Shown piece by piece: positions 1 to 10,415 of a stretch of 64,000 bases of DNA. The notes beneath the pieces are model-generated. The model was given only the letters and a program-made list of their open reading frames with translations. It was not told the DNA's origin and ran no database searches. This DNA comes from Candidatus Acidiferrales bacterium. Its GTDB lineage: Bacteria > Bacteroidota > Ignavibacteria > Kryptoniales > JAKASW01. The stretch lies in assembly GCA_035515795.1 (NCBI GenBank), contig DATJAY010000012.1, positions 212,532 through 276,531 on the forward strand, in the 5' to 3' direction. The number at the start of each line of letters is the position of its first letter. Position 1 is the first letter of the stretch. Position numbers and translations under genes: made by a program.

Positions 1-1
1 A

Positions 2-412
2 GAACCCGACTTCAGAGAAAAGTACGATATACACGTACACGTTCCTGCCGGAGCGGTACCGAAAGACGGTCCATCGGCGGGGGTGACGATGTTGACTGCC
101 CTCGTCTCGTTGCTGAAGGGTCGACTGGTTAGGAATGACCTCGCAATGACCGGCGAAATTACTCTGCGCGGGGCAGTCTTACCAATCGGAGGAGTGAAAG
201 AGAAAGTAATCGCGGCAGTCCGGTCCGGTATCAAGACGATAATACTGCCGAGGAAAAACGAATTCGATCTAGAAGAGGTACCTGCCCACGTCCGCGAACA
301 GGTGAAGTTCAAATTTGTTGACGAGATGCAGGAAGTATTGAGTACTGCGCTGCGGCCGTTGAAAAAAGAAGAAAAAACTTCTGCGAGAGCGGAACCTGCC
401 ATAGCAAACTAA
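2..412 (+). CDS. lon: Lon protease, C-terminal part (5' end outside window)
   Basis: C-terminal proteolytic domain of an ATP-dependent Lon protease, which degrades misfolded and regulatory proteins in the cytoplasm. The frame is open to the left edge, so the AAA+ and N-terminal domains lie outside. The catalytic serine motif PKDGPSAG (about codons 21-28 from the edge) and the catalytic lysine in [10 protein letters not shown] are both present, so this part looks functional. The tail after the protease domain is short and charged. A strong terminator follows. It is a paralogue of the complete lon at 25649, with clearly different sequence around the catalytic lysine (GGVKEKV here, GGLTEKL there). 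Confidence 0.95.
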   Translation, partial: EPDFREKYDIHVHVPAGAVPKDGPSAGVTMLTALVSLLKGRLVRNDLAMTGEITLRGAVLPIGGVKEKVIAAVRSGIKTIILPRKNEFDLEEVPAHVREQVKFKFVDEMQEVLSTALRPLKKEEKTSARAEPAIAN

Positions 413-466
413 TCAGACAAGTCGGATTCGATCTTGCCTGAAGTAAGAAATGATTCCAGGTTAAGT

Positions 467-494
467 AACGGCAGTCATCGGCTGCCGTTTTTTT
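467..494 (+). terminator. Rho-independent terminator after lon
   Basis: An 8-bp stem AACGGCAG/CTGCCGTT with a 7-nt loop, followed by seven T (488-494). It lies 55 bases after the lon stop and in the right orientation, and separates lon from purF. Confidence 0.85.
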
Positions 495-596
495 ATATGA
501 ATTTCTCAATCACCACCCGAAGGTTTGTTTTACGTCGACTACTTTCTTAATTTGAATCTGGTGAGGATTTTCAAACGAATATTTTGTGTTTAGTAA

Positions 597-625
597 TTGG
601 CTGTTCATGATTTCTGGCCGATAAT
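597..625 (+). promoter_or_regulatory. Putative sigma-70-type promoter of purF
   Basis: TTGGCT (597-602), a 17-bp spacer, then GATAAT (620-625), 40 bases before the purF start. Four of six and five of six bases match the housekeeping consensus. Prediction from sequence only. Confidence 0.45.
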
Positions 626-665
626 TGCCAGCGGCTAATATTTTTCTACTCGGAGTCTTTCGATA

Positions 666-2192
666 ATGAATGAAGTAAGTTTAAGGATAGAAAAACCGAA
701 AACGTTCTGTGGCATTGTCGGAGTCTATGGCGCAAAGAACGCTTCAAGTTATATTTATTACGGATTGAATGCTCTCCAGCATCGCGGTCAGGAAGCGGCA
801 GGAATTGTTACACGTGCAAGATCCGCGGGAAAGACTTTCTTCAATGTTCATAAAAACACCGGACTCGTCGCGGATGTATTTAAAGGCGACAAGATTCTTA
901 ATGACGTTCTGAAAGGCGATGCCGGTATCGGTCACAACAGGTATTCCACCACGGGTTCTGCCGACAGCCGGAAAAATGTTCAGCCTATTGTAGTCAATTA
1001 CCGGAAGGGAAATCTTGCGATCGCTCATAATGGCAACCTGACCAACAGTCACAGGCTGCGGGATGAATTGACGGAAGCCGGCACACTTTTTCAGACAACT
1101 ACAGACACCGAAATAATACTCCACCTTATCGCACGCAGTCAGGAAGAAACGGTGATTGATCAGATCTATGAAGCATTGCAAACAGTACGCGGAGCGTTCT
1201 CACTGGTCATTCTCACCGATGATCAGCTTATCGTGGCGCGCGATCCCTATGGGTTCCGTCCGCTCGCACTCGGAAAGGTAGGAGATGCATTCATCGCTTC
1301 GTCGGAGACTTGTGCCTTCGATGTGATCGGCGCGGAGTATCTGCGTGATGTCGAACCGGGCGAGGTCGTCGTGATCGATGACGAATCGATTCAAACACAA
1401 AAAGTACGCTCGATTTTCTTGCCCGATTTACCGAAAGAGCCGCGTCACTGTATCTTTGAATATATTTATTTCTCGCGTCCGGACAGCAAAATTTACGGTG
1501 AGAGTGTTGATAAGGTTAGAAGAAAGATCGGCAAGGGCTTGGCCGAAGAATCTCCCGTTGAGAATGACGAGGACGAGAAGCTGGTAGTGATCAGCGTCCC
1601 GGATTCGTCGAATACCGCAACTCTCGGCTATGTTTCGCAGAGCGTGAAGATGGGAATAAAGGCAAAGTTCGAGATCGGATTGATACGAAGTCACTATATT
1701 GGCAGAACTTTTATTCAGCCGGGCCAGAATATGCGCGACTTGAAAGTGAAAATGAAATTCAATACGGTCAGAGGAGTATTGAAGGGACGAAAAGTTGTAA
1801 TAGTCGATGACTCTATCGTCCGCGGCACGACGAGCAAGCAGCTTGTTAAATTGATCCGCGAAGCGGAGCCGTCTGAAGTTCACTTCAGGGTAAGCTCGCC
1901 GCCGATCATGCATCCGTGTTTCTACGGGATGGATTTTCCTTCGGAACAGGAGTTGTTTGCTAACCAGTTCGACGGGGACATCGGCCGCATGACTAAGGAG
2001 CTGAATGTCGACTCGCTTGCATACTTGTCCCTCGAAAAGCTCCTGGAGTCAGTTCCGAGGGATGCGGAAGATTCCCAAAGTGGAAAGGGGAAAAATTACT
2101 GCACGGCGTGTTTCAGCGGACAATATCCTACCGAAGTTGAATTGAATACCAAAGAAGAGTTTGAAGCAAACATTAATGAAGCGAAAGTGTAA
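666..2192 (+). CDS. purF: Amidophosphoribosyltransferase
   Basis: First committed enzyme of de novo purine synthesis: PRPP + glutamine to 5-phosphoribosylamine. The N-terminal Ntn-hydrolase glutaminase starts at Cys15 (FCGIVGVYG), implying that a 14-residue propeptide is removed. GHNRYSTTG is near residue 89. The phosphoribosyltransferase domain carries the PRPP loop VVIVDDSIVRGTTS at about residues 377-390. Cysteines near 261, 418 and the CTAC pair at 478/481 match the [4Fe-4S] ligands of the Bacillus-type enzyme, so this is the oxygen-sensitive iron-sulfur class. The 508-residue length is usual. It has its own terminator-bounded upstream region; pgsA follows after 31 bases. Confidence 0.97.
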   Translation: MNEVSLRIEKPKTFCGIVGVYGAKNASSYIYYGLNALQHRGQEAAGIVTRARSAGKTFFNVHKNTGLVADVFKGDKILNDVLKGDAGIGHNRYSTTGSADSRKNVQPIVVNYRKGNLAIAHNGNLTNSHRLRDELTEAGTLFQTTTDTEIILHLIARSQEETVIDQIYEALQTVRGAFSLVILTDDQLIVARDPYGFRPLALGKVGDAFIASSETCAFDVIGAEYLRDVEPGEVVVIDDESIQTQKVRSIFLPDLPKEPRHCIFEYIYFSRPDSKIYGESVDKVRRKIGKGLAEESPVENDEDEKLVVISVPDSSNTATLGYVSQSVKMGIKAKFEIGLIRSHYIGRTFIQPGQNMRDLKVKMKFNTVRGVLKGRKVVIVDDSIVRGTTSKQLVKLIREAEPSEVHFRVSSPPIMHPCFYGMDFPSEQELFANQFDGDIGRMTKELNVDSLAYLSLEKLLESVPRDAEDSQSGKGKNYCTACFSGQYPTEVELNTKEEFEANINEAKV

Positions 2193-2223
2193 AAGCCTGC
2201 CTTCGCTTACAGGAGACTGAATT

Positions 2224-2859
2224 GTGGGCTCTCTTCATCATGTCTCCGAATCGGAGACCGAAGACCGGGACCTGAAATCTGGAAGTAGCTCTCCGATCTC
2301 TGGATTGAATGTTGAGAAGCGCTGGACAATCTCGAACATTCTCAGCATGAGCCGGATTCTCCTGCTGGTCCCGATTGTCATCCTTATTCTCAAGCAGGAG
2401 AGCGGATACCGGGTCACAGTCTTGATATTGATGTTGATTGCTGCAATGACCGACTTCCTTGACGGTTTTTTTGCCCGTGCATTGGACCAGGTTACTGATT
2501 TCGGCAAACTCCTGGATCCGATTGCCGATAAAATATGTGTCATCGCTGTCGCGGCAGCTCTTGTACTCGCAGGGGACATCCCTTTATGGTACGCGGCTTT
2601 GGTTGCGCTCCGCGATGTGCTTATTGTTCTGGGGAGTTCGCGGATAATAACAAAAGCGAGAGTGGTCGTCCAATCCGTGTGGACCGGGAAGCTTACGGTA
2701 AATTTCATCGCTGCATATCTTATACTTGCCACGCTGAAAGTTGATTGGTTGTTGCAGGTAAAAAGTTTTTTCCTGTATTTGAGCACCCTTTCGATATTCG
2801 TCTCACTCGCGGTATACTTCAGAGTTTACCGCGTTCATATGGTTAAGAAATCGCCGTGA
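2224..2859 (+). CDS. pgsA: CDP-diacylglycerol-glycerol-3-phosphate 3-phosphatidyltransferase
   Basis: Integral membrane enzyme making phosphatidylglycerol phosphate from CDP-diacylglycerol and glycerol-3-phosphate. The complete CDP-alcohol phosphatidyltransferase signature D-G-x2-A-R-x8-G-x3-D-x3-D is visible at about residues 80-102 (DGFFAR ... GKLLDPIAD). Several hydrophobic helices follow. The start is GTG, supported by AGGAG at 2211-2215. About 35 polar residues precede the first helix, longer than in most PgsA. Eleven bases separate it from ftsY, suggesting one transcript. Specificity within the CDP-alcohol family (PgsA against other head groups) is inferred. Confidence 0.88.
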   Translation: MGSLHHVSESETEDRDLKSGSSSPISGLNVEKRWTISNILSMSRILLLVPIVILILKQESGYRVTVLILMLIAAMTDFLDGFFARALDQVTDFGKLLDPIADKICVIAVAAALVLAGDIPLWYAALVALRDVLIVLGSSRIITKARVVVQSVWTGKLTVNFIAAYLILATLKVDWLLQVKSFFLYLSTLSIFVSLAVYFRVYRVHMVKKSP

Positions 2860-2870
2860 GTTCGTGAAGA

Positions 2871-3791
2871 ATGGGACTGCTTGATAGATTCAAGAAAATA
2901 AAAGATGGGCTTGCGAGAACTCGTTCCGGTCTGGTTGGAAGAATATCAAAAGTCACTTCTCAGATAAAAAAAATCGACAACCGTGTAATCGACAGTGTCG
3001 AGGAAATCTTGCTTTCTAGCGACGTCGGATTCGATGCGACGGAAAAAATCATTACGGACATTCGAGCACGGGTGAAAACCGAGGGCTATGAAGATTCCGG
3101 GATGCTGAAAGGGATTTTGAAAGAAGAAATAGCAAAGTATCTGATTAATTCGAACGGGCACGATCAGAAAAACGCGCGGCCATATGTGCTGATGATCGTT
3201 GGCGTGAACGGCGTTGGGAAAACCACGACCGTCGGAAAGCTGGCATACAATTTCAAGAACGAGGGAAAAAAAGTTTTGATTGCGGCAGCCGACACGTTTA
3301 GAGCTGCGGCCAACGAGCAATTGAAAATTTGGGCTGACCGTGCTGGAGTTGAGATAATTCAACAAAAACCTGGCACAGATCCGGGTGCAGTAGCATACGA
3401 TTCTGTGAACGCCGCGAAAGCCCGCGATCTTGACGTTGTTTTGATCGACACCGCAGGGAGACTCCATACGAAAACGAACTTGATGGAAGAATTGAAAAAG
3501 ATCAGGAGGGTTATTCAGAAAGTCATTTACGACGCACCGCACGAAGTGTACCTGGTTTTGGATGCAATCACCGGACAGAATGGCCTCGTGCAAGCTCGTC
3601 AGTTTCTCGAAGCCGCCGGCGTGACGGGTATCGTATTGACAAAACTTGATGGCACGGCGAAAGGCGGAATAGTCGTCGCAATAAATCAGGAACTGAAGCT
3701 TCCCGTAAAATATATCGGGGTTGGCGAAGGGATAGACGACCTGCAGCCATTCGATAGCAAAACATTTGTGGATGCCTTGTTTGAAGGATGA
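2871..3791 (+). CDS. ftsY: Signal recognition particle receptor FtsY
   Basis: SRP-family GTPase that docks ribosome-nascent-chain-SRP complexes at the membrane. The N domain covers roughly residues 1-100. The G domain has the P-loop GVNGVGKTTT near 111, DTFRAAANEQL, DTAGR and TKLDGTAKGG. It lacks the long acidic N-terminal extension of E. coli FtsY; the 306-residue form is the short type common in many bacteria. It sits between pgsA (11 bases) and mutL (9 bases) and is probably co-transcribed. A 454-codon antisense frame covers most of it and is treated as a shadow. Confidence 0.96.
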   Translation: MGLLDRFKKIKDGLARTRSGLVGRISKVTSQIKKIDNRVIDSVEEILLSSDVGFDATEKIITDIRARVKTEGYEDSGMLKGILKEEIAKYLINSNGHDQKNARPYVLMIVGVNGVGKTTTVGKLAYNFKNEGKKVLIAAADTFRAAANEQLKIWADRAGVEIIQQKPGTDPGAVAYDSVNAAKARDLDVVLIDTAGRLHTKTNLMEELKKIRRVIQKVIYDAPHEVYLVLDAITGQNGLVQARQFLEAAGVTGIVLTKLDGTAKGGIVVAINQELKLPVKYIGVGEGIDDLQPFDSKTFVDALFEG

Positions 3792-3800
3792 TGGGTTAGC

Positions 3801-5606
3801 ATGGCCAAGATTAAAGTTCTGTCCGAGGAAATTGCGAGCAAAATTGCGGCCGGGGAAGTCGTTCAGCGGCCGGAATCCGTTGTCAAAGAGCTGATTGAAA
3901 ACGCTATCGATGCCTGCGCAAAATCTATAGAGGTCGAAGTAAAAGATGCGGGGAAAAGTTTCATCAGGGTAAGCGATAACGGCACGGGAATGGTCGAGCA
4001 GGATGCGCTTCTTGCATTTCAACAGCATGCGACCAGCAAAATTGCCACCTATGGAGACCTTGAAAATATTTCGACGCTTGGTTTTCGCGGAGAGGCTCTT
4101 TACTCGATCGCCGCGGTGTCGCAGGTTGAACTCAAAACCAAAACTGAAAGTGAGGATGCCGGAACGTATCTGCGTATAGACGGCGGAAAAATGGGCAAGG
4201 CATCTAAGGTGGCGCGCGATGCCGGCACTACCGTCGTGGTCAGGAATCTGTTCTTCAACACTCCTGCGAGAAGGAATTTCTTGAAGGGGAATTCCACGGA
4301 GTTCAGGCATATCTACCAGACGCTTTCACGGTACGCGATCGCTTTTCCGGAAATCCAATTCATGCTTCAATCGGGGGACGAAGTCGTCCTGCGAGCAAAA
4401 TCAAGTACTGTGAAGGAGAGGCTGGACGAAATTTTCGGAGATAAATTTACTGATTCGCTCGTAGCCTTTGATGAAGATTTCGATCATTTAAAGGTTAGGG
4501 GGTTTCTCGGGAAACCTGAATACACGAAGAGGACACGGGGCGAACAGTTTTTGTTCTTGAATAAAAGATACGTTATCAACAAAGCCGTTAATCATGCGGC
4601 CTTCTCCGCGTACGAAAACCTCATAGACAAAGGCGACTTCCCGTTCTTTGCGATCTTTATCGAGCTTCCGCCGAATGAAGTCGATGTAAACGTTCATCCG
4701 TCTAAGTTAGAAGTAAAGTTCCGGGATGAGAGGAGTATTTACGGGGCTATCCGGTCTGCAACGCGCAGCGCTCTTGTCAGAAGCGATTTGGTGCCTGAGC
4801 TTGCCGTCGGAGGAGATTCACGCAGATTTGTCCCGAAGGGAACCAGCTGGACTAGTCGTGCGACGACAGAGTCTTCTCGCGGAGGATTTGTTCCGGTCAT
4901 GTTCAGTTCAAAACCATCACAGCAGCAAGTTGAAGATGGCCGCATAGCTGACGCGGTCGACCCGCTGTTTGCTTTGAAGCTTCCGCAGAACAGAACAACC
5001 GGAGATGAACGGTCTGCGGATGGAGAAATTGTGGAGAGTTCCGGAGATCTCATCTATCAACTTCACAACAAATATATCATCTCGCAGATTTCGACGGGAC
5101 TTCTGGTGGTTGACCAGCATGCTGCCCACGAGAGAATTATTTATGAGCGCGCTTTGAAAAGGTTTGATGAACAAGGGCAGAATACTCAGCAGCTTCTATT
5201 CCCGATAAGTTTGAATCTAGACCCTGCGGATCTTACGATTGTCGAAGAGATCATCCCCGATTTGAACAAGATGGGATTCAGCGTAAAGGTATTCAGCGGC
5301 GGAACGGTCATTCTTGACGGCGTACCAGTCGACTTGAAGCCCGGGAGGGAGAACACAATCCTCAACGAGATCATCGAGGATTACAAACGCGACAACGATT
5401 TGAGACTGACGCCGCGCGAAAAACTGTGCAAGACGTTCGCTTGCAAGGCAGCAGTTAAAGCCGGGGATTATCTTACAACCGAAGAGATGGAATCGTTGCT
5501 GGCTCAGCTTTTCAAGGCCGAAGTGCCGTATGTCTGTCCGCACGGGAGACCCGTTCTGGTGAAAATACCGCTGTTGGAATTGGACAAGAAGTTCGGAAGA
5601 ATTTAA
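3801..5606 (+). CDS. mutL: DNA mismatch repair protein MutL (endonuclease type)
   Basis: GHKL ATPase coordinating mismatch repair. The N-terminal motifs IAAGEVVQRPESVVKELIEN, DNGTGM and TLGFRGEAL (near residue 94) are intact. The C-terminal dimerisation domain has the metal-binding endonuclease motif DQHA-x2-E-x4-E near residue 437 (DQHAAHERIIYE), plus ACKAA and CPHGRP near 549 and 579. This marks the nicking MutL found in bacteria without MutH. The linker (about 330-410) is Ser/Arg-rich and poorly conserved, as usual. The gene starts 9 bases after ftsY. Confidence 0.96.
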   Translation: MAKIKVLSEEIASKIAAGEVVQRPESVVKELIENAIDACAKSIEVEVKDAGKSFIRVSDNGTGMVEQDALLAFQQHATSKIATYGDLENISTLGFRGEALYSIAAVSQVELKTKTESEDAGTYLRIDGGKMGKASKVARDAGTTVVVRNLFFNTPARRNFLKGNSTEFRHIYQTLSRYAIAFPEIQFMLQSGDEVVLRAKSSTVKERLDEIFGDKFTDSLVAFDEDFDHLKVRGFLGKPEYTKRTRGEQFLFLNKRYVINKAVNHAAFSAYENLIDKGDFPFFAIFIELPPNEVDVNVHPSKLEVKFRDERSIYGAIRSATRSALVRSDLVPELAVGGDSRRFVPKGTSWTSRATTESSRGGFVPVMFSSKPSQQQVEDGRIADAVDPLFALKLPQNRTTGDERSADGEIVESSGDLIYQLHNKYIISQISTGLLVVDQHAAHERIIYERALKRFDEQGQNTQQLLFPISLNLDPADLTIVEEIIPDLNKMGFSVKVFSGGTVILDGVPVDLKPGRENTILNEIIEDYKRDNDLRLTPREKLCKTFACKAAVKAGDYLTTEEMESLLAQLFKAEVPYVCPHGRPVLVKIPLLELDKKFGRI

Positions 5607-5691
5607 GATACATTTCACTTCTCAGCAGCAGGCTATCGGTCCAGAATCCTTTCACATTTACGCCGGGCTATTGAAATTTTACCTTTGACTT

Positions 5692-5720
5692 TTGACTTTA
5701 ACTTCCATCCTTTCTTATAT
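5692..5720 (+). promoter_or_regulatory. Putative sigma-70-type promoter of aspS
   Basis: TTGACT (5692-5697), a 17-bp spacer and TTATAT (5715-5720), 40 bases upstream of the aspS ATG. The -35 matches consensus at five of six positions. A near-repeat TTTGACT sits just upstream (5684-5690). Confidence 0.55.
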
Positions 5721-5760
5721 TGAATTTCATAATTTCAGAACAAAAAGATTGAATTTGTAG

Positions 5761-7590
5761 ATGTCTCAAACCATAGTTTCATTACGCGGCAAGAAAAGGA
5801 CTCACACTTGCGGCGGGCTTAGAAAAGATAATATCGATCAAAAAGTGATATTGAACGGTTGGGTCGATCGCCGCAGGGACCTGGGCGGCATGATTTTCGT
5901 CGATTTGCGGGACCGCTACGGTAAAACGCAGATCGTCTTTGCGCCTCAGCACAATGAAGCTGTTTATCAAACTGCAAAACAATTGAGGAGTGAAGATATA
6001 ATCGCAGTTGTCGGCAGGGTTGAACATCGACCCGAAGGGACGACAAATCTCGGCTTGCCGACGGGCGAGATCGAGGTTGCGGCAGACGAGCTTCTGATTT
6101 TGAACGAAGCCGAGACGCCTCCATTTCCAGTGGACAGCGAGAGCGACGCGAGTGAAGATTTGCGCTTGAAGTATCGCTACGTCGACCTGCGCCGCGAAAT
6201 CATGCAGAGGAATTTACAGCTCCGTCATAAAGCTGCTCAGAACGTACGACGATATCTCGACGGCCTCGGCTTTCTCGAAATTGAAACACCGTCTCTCATG
6301 AGAAGCACGCCGGAAGGTGCGCGCGACTACCTGGTCCCGAGCCGAGTCCATCGCGGCAAATTTTATGCGCTTCCACAATCGCCGCAGACCTACAAACAAA
6401 TCCTGATGGTGTCGGGGTTCGATAAATATTTCCAAATCGTAAAATGTTTTCGCGATGAAGATCTCCGTGCCGACCGCCAGCCGGAATTTACGCAGGTCGA
6501 CATAGAAATGTCCTTCGTACTGGAAGAGGATATTTATGAAATGGCTGAACGCCTGATGAAAAGCCTCTTCAAGGAGGTCAAGGGGGGCGACATCGAGACC
6601 CCGTTGCCGCGCATGAGCTACGACGAGGCGATGACAAGATACGGAAGTGACAAGCCGGACTTAAGGTTCGGGCTCGAAATTGAAAATGTATCAGATACAG
6701 TGCGTGGATCGCAGTTCAAAGTTTTTGAAGCAAGTATTCAGAGCGGCAACCTTGTCTGTGGAATCAAATTGAAAGGACATCCCGATCTGAGCCGCAAACA
6801 ACTGGATGAATTGATAGATCTTGCAAAGACTTGCGGCGCTGCCGGACTCGTGTACTTTAAAGTCGGTGCCGACACGCTCGATTCGCCTACGGCAAAACAT
6901 TTTGCCGCCGAACAGTTGAAAAGGCTCGCGATGAAATTTTCAGCGGAACCCGGAGATCTGATTCTGCTTGTCACCCAGCCTCGCGGCAAAATATTTTCGA
7001 CGCTTGGTCAGTTCCGCCTTGAGCTTGCAAAGCGATTCAATCTAATCGATGAAAATAGAAACTCATTTCTATGGGTTACCGACTTTCCTTTGTTTGAATG
7101 GTCCGATGATGAGCACAGATTTGCTGCCATGCACCATCCATTTACTTCGCCAAGGGAAGAGGATGTGGAGAAATTAGACGAAGGTCTGAAAGAATTCGCA
7201 CAAAAGAAACGATGGGTTCCCGATAATTCGGCGGGAACGGCCCGCGCCCGCGCCTATGATCTTGTCTGGAACGGAAATGAAATTGCCGGCGGGAGCATTA
7301 GAATTTTTCAGCCCGAGCTACAACAGAAAATGTTTGCCTGCCTCGGAATCTCCAAAGAAGAAGCCAGGAGAAAATTCGGGTTTCTATTGGAGGCATTTAA
7401 GTATGGCGCTCCACCACACGGAGGAATTGCGTTCGGATTTGACAGGCTTGTGATGCTTCTTACGGGAAGTAAATCGATCCGCGATGTCATTGCGTTTCCA
7501 AAAACAGCAAGCGCGGTATCTCTGATGGACGATGCGCCGAGCGAAGTAAGCCGCGAGCAGTTGATCGAGCTGCACCTGAAAGTTATCTGA
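5761..7590 (+). CDS. aspS: Aspartate-tRNA ligase
   Basis: Class II aminoacyl-tRNA synthetase charging tRNA-Asp. An N-terminal OB-fold anticodon-binding domain ([11 protein letters not shown]) is followed by the catalytic core with [16 protein letters not shown] (motif 2). The bacterial GAD insertion lies at about 290-420, then motif 3 [11 protein letters not shown] near 558. At 609 residues it has normal bacterial length. The Leu in RRRDLGG aligns with Leu30 of E. coli AspRS, which in known enzymes is associated with discriminating (tRNA-Asp-only) forms; that last point is an inference. Monocistronic by context. Confidence 0.97.
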   Translation: MSQTIVSLRGKKRTHTCGGLRKDNIDQKVILNGWVDRRRDLGGMIFVDLRDRYGKTQIVFAPQHNEAVYQTAKQLRSEDIIAVVGRVEHRPEGTTNLGLPTGEIEVAADELLILNEAETPPFPVDSESDASEDLRLKYRYVDLRREIMQRNLQLRHKAAQNVRRYLDGLGFLEIETPSLMRSTPEGARDYLVPSRVHRGKFYALPQSPQTYKQILMVSGFDKYFQIVKCFRDEDLRADRQPEFTQVDIEMSFVLEEDIYEMAERLMKSLFKEVKGGDIETPLPRMSYDEAMTRYGSDKPDLRFGLEIENVSDTVRGSQFKVFEASIQSGNLVCGIKLKGHPDLSRKQLDELIDLAKTCGAAGLVYFKVGADTLDSPTAKHFAAEQLKRLAMKFSAEPGDLILLVTQPRGKIFSTLGQFRLELAKRFNLIDENRNSFLWVTDFPLFEWSDDEHRFAAMHHPFTSPREEDVEKLDEGLKEFAQKKRWVPDNSAGTARARAYDLVWNGNEIAGGSIRIFQPELQQKMFACLGISKEEARRKFGFLLEAFKYGAPPHGGIAFGFDRLVMLLTGSKSIRDVIAFPKTASAVSLMDDAPSEVSREQLIELHLKVI

Positions 7591-7690
7591 CCATCTCCGA
7601 TCACGATTTGGTCGGCTTGTGTCTTGGTTCTGATTTTCGACCCCGGGGATTTCAGTGTACATTAATTAATCCTTTGCGAGAGGAATGAAA

Positions 7691-10150
7691 ATGTTTTATG
7701 GGCTTATTTTACTCGTTGGAATCAATTCGATGTTGAATGACAGCGGCGGAAGTGGGACCCCTATCGGCAGGCTCAGACAAGTCCAAAAGACTCCAGAATC
7801 TGTGATCGCCGTGTATGATTCAGGAAAAGCTAGGGTGGAAATTTTCAAAAGCGGGATAGTTCATCTTACTATTCAGCGGGGAGACGACTCCCGAAAATCT
7901 TTCGCGGTTATTGAGGAACCGGAAGAATTGTCGCGGTACAAAATTGATTCTGATAAAAAAGCCATTTCGGTAAGCCTGAAGGATGGTGCCGTAAAGTATT
8001 TACCTGAATCCATGAATCTCTCATATGTGCCCCAAAACAGCTCAAATCAGTTGGATCTAATCGGAATTCAATTCGAGGGTTCGGGTTTGGTTGCGACTTT
8101 TGATATCCACGGCGCGAGGAATTTTTACGGACTTGGTGAAAAAACGTTGCCGTACAACAAATATGGAACATGCGATACAATGTGGAATTCCGATTTTCCC
8201 GCTTACTCGGCGAAGCTCGATCCGTTATACGAGAGTATTCCCTTCTTGCTCAAGGCTGACACGAGCGGCGCGTACGGTCTCTTCTTCGATAATACTTTTC
8301 GATCGGTCTTTGATGTCGGTGCTTCCGATAGCGGCAAGCTCGTTTATAAATCCGCAGGTGGCGCGCTCGAACTTTATTTAATCACGGGGAAGAACTCTAC
8401 GGAGATCGTTCAGAGATTCAGCGAGTTAACCGGAAAGATGGCGATGCCGCCGATCTGGGCGTTGGGCTACCAGCAATCCCGATGGAGTTACTACCCTGAA
8501 GAGAAGGTACTCGACCTTGCCCGCGGTTTTCGTAAGAGAGAAATCCCGTGCGACGTAATTTACTTGGACATAAATTACATGGACGGGTACAGATGTTTCA
8601 CATGGAGTCCAAAAGATTTTCCGACGCCGAAGAACATGCTGGACACTTTGCATGATTTGGGTTTCAAAATAGTCACGATAATCGATCCCGGAATAAAGAA
8701 CGAGAGCGGTTATCGCGTTCATGACAGCGGCGTGAAGGAAGATGTTTTTGTGAAAAGTCCTGATGGAAAATATTTCGCGGGGCAAGTATGGCCAGGCGAC
8801 TGCGTATTCCCGGATTTCTTCAACGAAAAGACGAGGAAATGGTGGGGAAGTCAGTATGAATTTTTACTCGATTATGGAGTCGACGGGTTCTGGAACGACA
8901 TGAATGAGCCGAGCGTATTCAACGGTCCGAATAAAACATTCCCGCTTGATGTGGTCCATCGACTTGACGTCGAGGATCATACTAACTCTACGGGAAAGAA
9001 CGCAACAGTCACGCATGCAGAGGTGCATAATGTTTACGGCATGCAGATGGCGCGCGCGAGTCGTGAAGGTTTGGAGAAACTCGAGCCGGACGAAAGGCCG
9101 TTCGTTTTGACGAGAGCAAACTATGCCGGCGGCCAGCGTTACGCCGCGATGTGGACGGGGGACAACTTCTCGAGTTTCGCCCATCTGAAACTTGCACTGT
9201 CGATGTTTTTGAATATCGGGGTCAGCGGACAGCCGTTTGTCGGAAGCGACGTGGGCGGTTTCATCGGAAATCCGAGCGCGGAACTTTTTTCACGGTGGCT
9301 TGAACTTGGAGTGTTCACTCCTTTTTTCCGAACGCACAGCGTGTGGGATTCCAAACCGAGGGAGCCGTGGGCGTTTGATTCTGCGAGTATGGAAGTAAAC
9401 CGGGGAGTAATTGAACGAAGGTACGAATTACTTCCGGAAATCTACACCGCGTTCCGTGACGCAAGCGAGAATGGTCTGCCGATCGTGAGGCCGCTGTATT
9501 TGGATTTCCCCGAAGACCAGGAAGCGTATAATATTTCTGATGAATTTTTATTCGGGGATAATCTGCTCGTTGCTCCTGTTGTCGATTCTGGAACAGCCAG
9601 CAGGGAAATTTATTTACCGGGCCGTCATTCAGGTGATGATGTGAAGTGGAGGAGTTTCTATGATGGTGAAGAGATTCAGAAGGGCTGGCAGAGTGTCGGC
9701 GCACCCCTCGGGAAGACCCCGATATTTCTGCGAGATGGTACAATACTTCTTACACAAAGTTTAATTCAATCGACAAGCCAACAAGCAGACACACTAATTC
9801 TCAAGATTTACGGAACCAATTCCGCAAAGGGGAGTTCGTATTTTGATGACGGCGAAACGATGTCGTACAAGCGCGGAGATTTTCTTGTATGGAACATTAC
9901 TTACGAGTACACGAATTCGCACGGGATTTTGAATTTCGATAGGGAGGGTACTTATCAACCGCGGTATAGATTTCTATCGGTGGATGTCTCCGTGCTTCCC
10001 GAGCAACGGGGTCGCGTTCCCGCGCACAAAGCGGTAATGAAAACGAGTGACGGACGCGAGTTAGTGGGCGAGATTACCGATATTCGAAATGGTGTCGTCA
10101 GAGTGACCTTCCCGTTCACAACAGAAGTAAGGTCGATTGTCGTAGAATGA
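7691..10150 (+). CDS. GH31-family alpha-glucosidase
   Basis: Glycoside hydrolase family 31, releasing terminal alpha-linked glucose (or xylose) from oligosaccharides. An N-terminal beta-sandwich (about 1-225) precedes the (beta/alpha)8 barrel. The nucleophile motif is DGFWNDMNEP near 400; WTGDNFSSF near 489 holds the acid/base region. C-terminal beta domains follow. ATG codons occur at 7685 and 7691; the GAGAGGA at 7678-7684 abuts the first and is 6 bases from the second, so 7691 is preferred. A short hydrophobic N-terminus is present but no clear cleavage site, so location is uncertain. No sugar transporter is adjacent. Substrate cannot be assigned. Confidence 0.92.
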   Translation: MFYGLILLVGINSMLNDSGGSGTPIGRLRQVQKTPESVIAVYDSGKARVEIFKSGIVHLTIQRGDDSRKSFAVIEEPEELSRYKIDSDKKAISVSLKDGAVKYLPESMNLSYVPQNSSNQLDLIGIQFEGSGLVATFDIHGARNFYGLGEKTLPYNKYGTCDTMWNSDFPAYSAKLDPLYESIPFLLKADTSGAYGLFFDNTFRSVFDVGASDSGKLVYKSAGGALELYLITGKNSTEIVQRFSELTGKMAMPPIWALGYQQSRWSYYPEEKVLDLARGFRKREIPCDVIYLDINYMDGYRCFTWSPKDFPTPKNMLDTLHDLGFKIVTIIDPGIKNESGYRVHDSGVKEDVFVKSPDGKYFAGQVWPGDCVFPDFFNEKTRKWWGSQYEFLLDYGVDGFWNDMNEPSVFNGPNKTFPLDVVHRLDVEDHTNSTGKNATVTHAEVHNVYGMQMARASREGLEKLEPDERPFVLTRANYAGGQRYAAMWTGDNFSSFAHLKLALSMFLNIGVSGQPFVGSDVGGFIGNPSAELFSRWLELGVFTPFFRTHSVWDSKPREPWAFDSASMEVNRGVIERRYELLPEIYTAFRDASENGLPIVRPLYLDFPEDQEAYNISDEFLFGDNLLVAPVVDSGTASREIYLPGRHSGDDVKWRSFYDGEEIQKGWQSVGAPLGKTPIFLRDGTILLTQSLIQSTSQQADTLILKIYGTNSAKGSSYFDDGETMSYKRGDFLVWNITYEYTNSHGILNFDREGTYQPRYRFLSVDVSVLPEQRGRVPAHKAVMKTSDGRELVGEITDIRNGVVRVTFPFTTEVRSIVVE

Positions 10151-10330
10151 AGGACGGGGCTAATTATTATTGGTGCGATAACTTTAGAGTTTAGAAGCAG
10201 GACCCCACGAGCATTATTAAAGTGGTGTAATTTAACATCGGTGAACGGATAGATTCTTCGGATTTGCATGATTCGACAGACTTAGCTACAAAACCTTTTT
10301 TTCACCTGCAACCTTTTGTGCGTTACTTTG

Positions 10331-10354
10331 CCAATTCCCGGTGTTACGAATTGG
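10331..10354. promoter_or_regulatory. Inverted repeat, possible activator site
   Basis: CCAATTC (10331-10337) and GAATTGG (10348-10354) form a perfect 7-bp inverted repeat with a 10-base spacer. It lies about 60 bases upstream of the sigma-54-like element, a position typical for an enhancer-binding-protein site. No T-run follows, so it is not a terminator. Confidence 0.4.
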
Positions 10355-10415
10355 TAATTTGCCCCCTGTGGGACTCTTGGAAGTGAATAATATAGTCGTT
10401 TTTGTGGCTTTTCTG

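Noticed and set aside
2946-4310. 454-codon open frame on the minus strand
   Set aside because: It lies entirely antisense to ftsY and the start of mutL, both certain genes; the translation has no recognisable domain and is rich in residues produced by complementing their codons.
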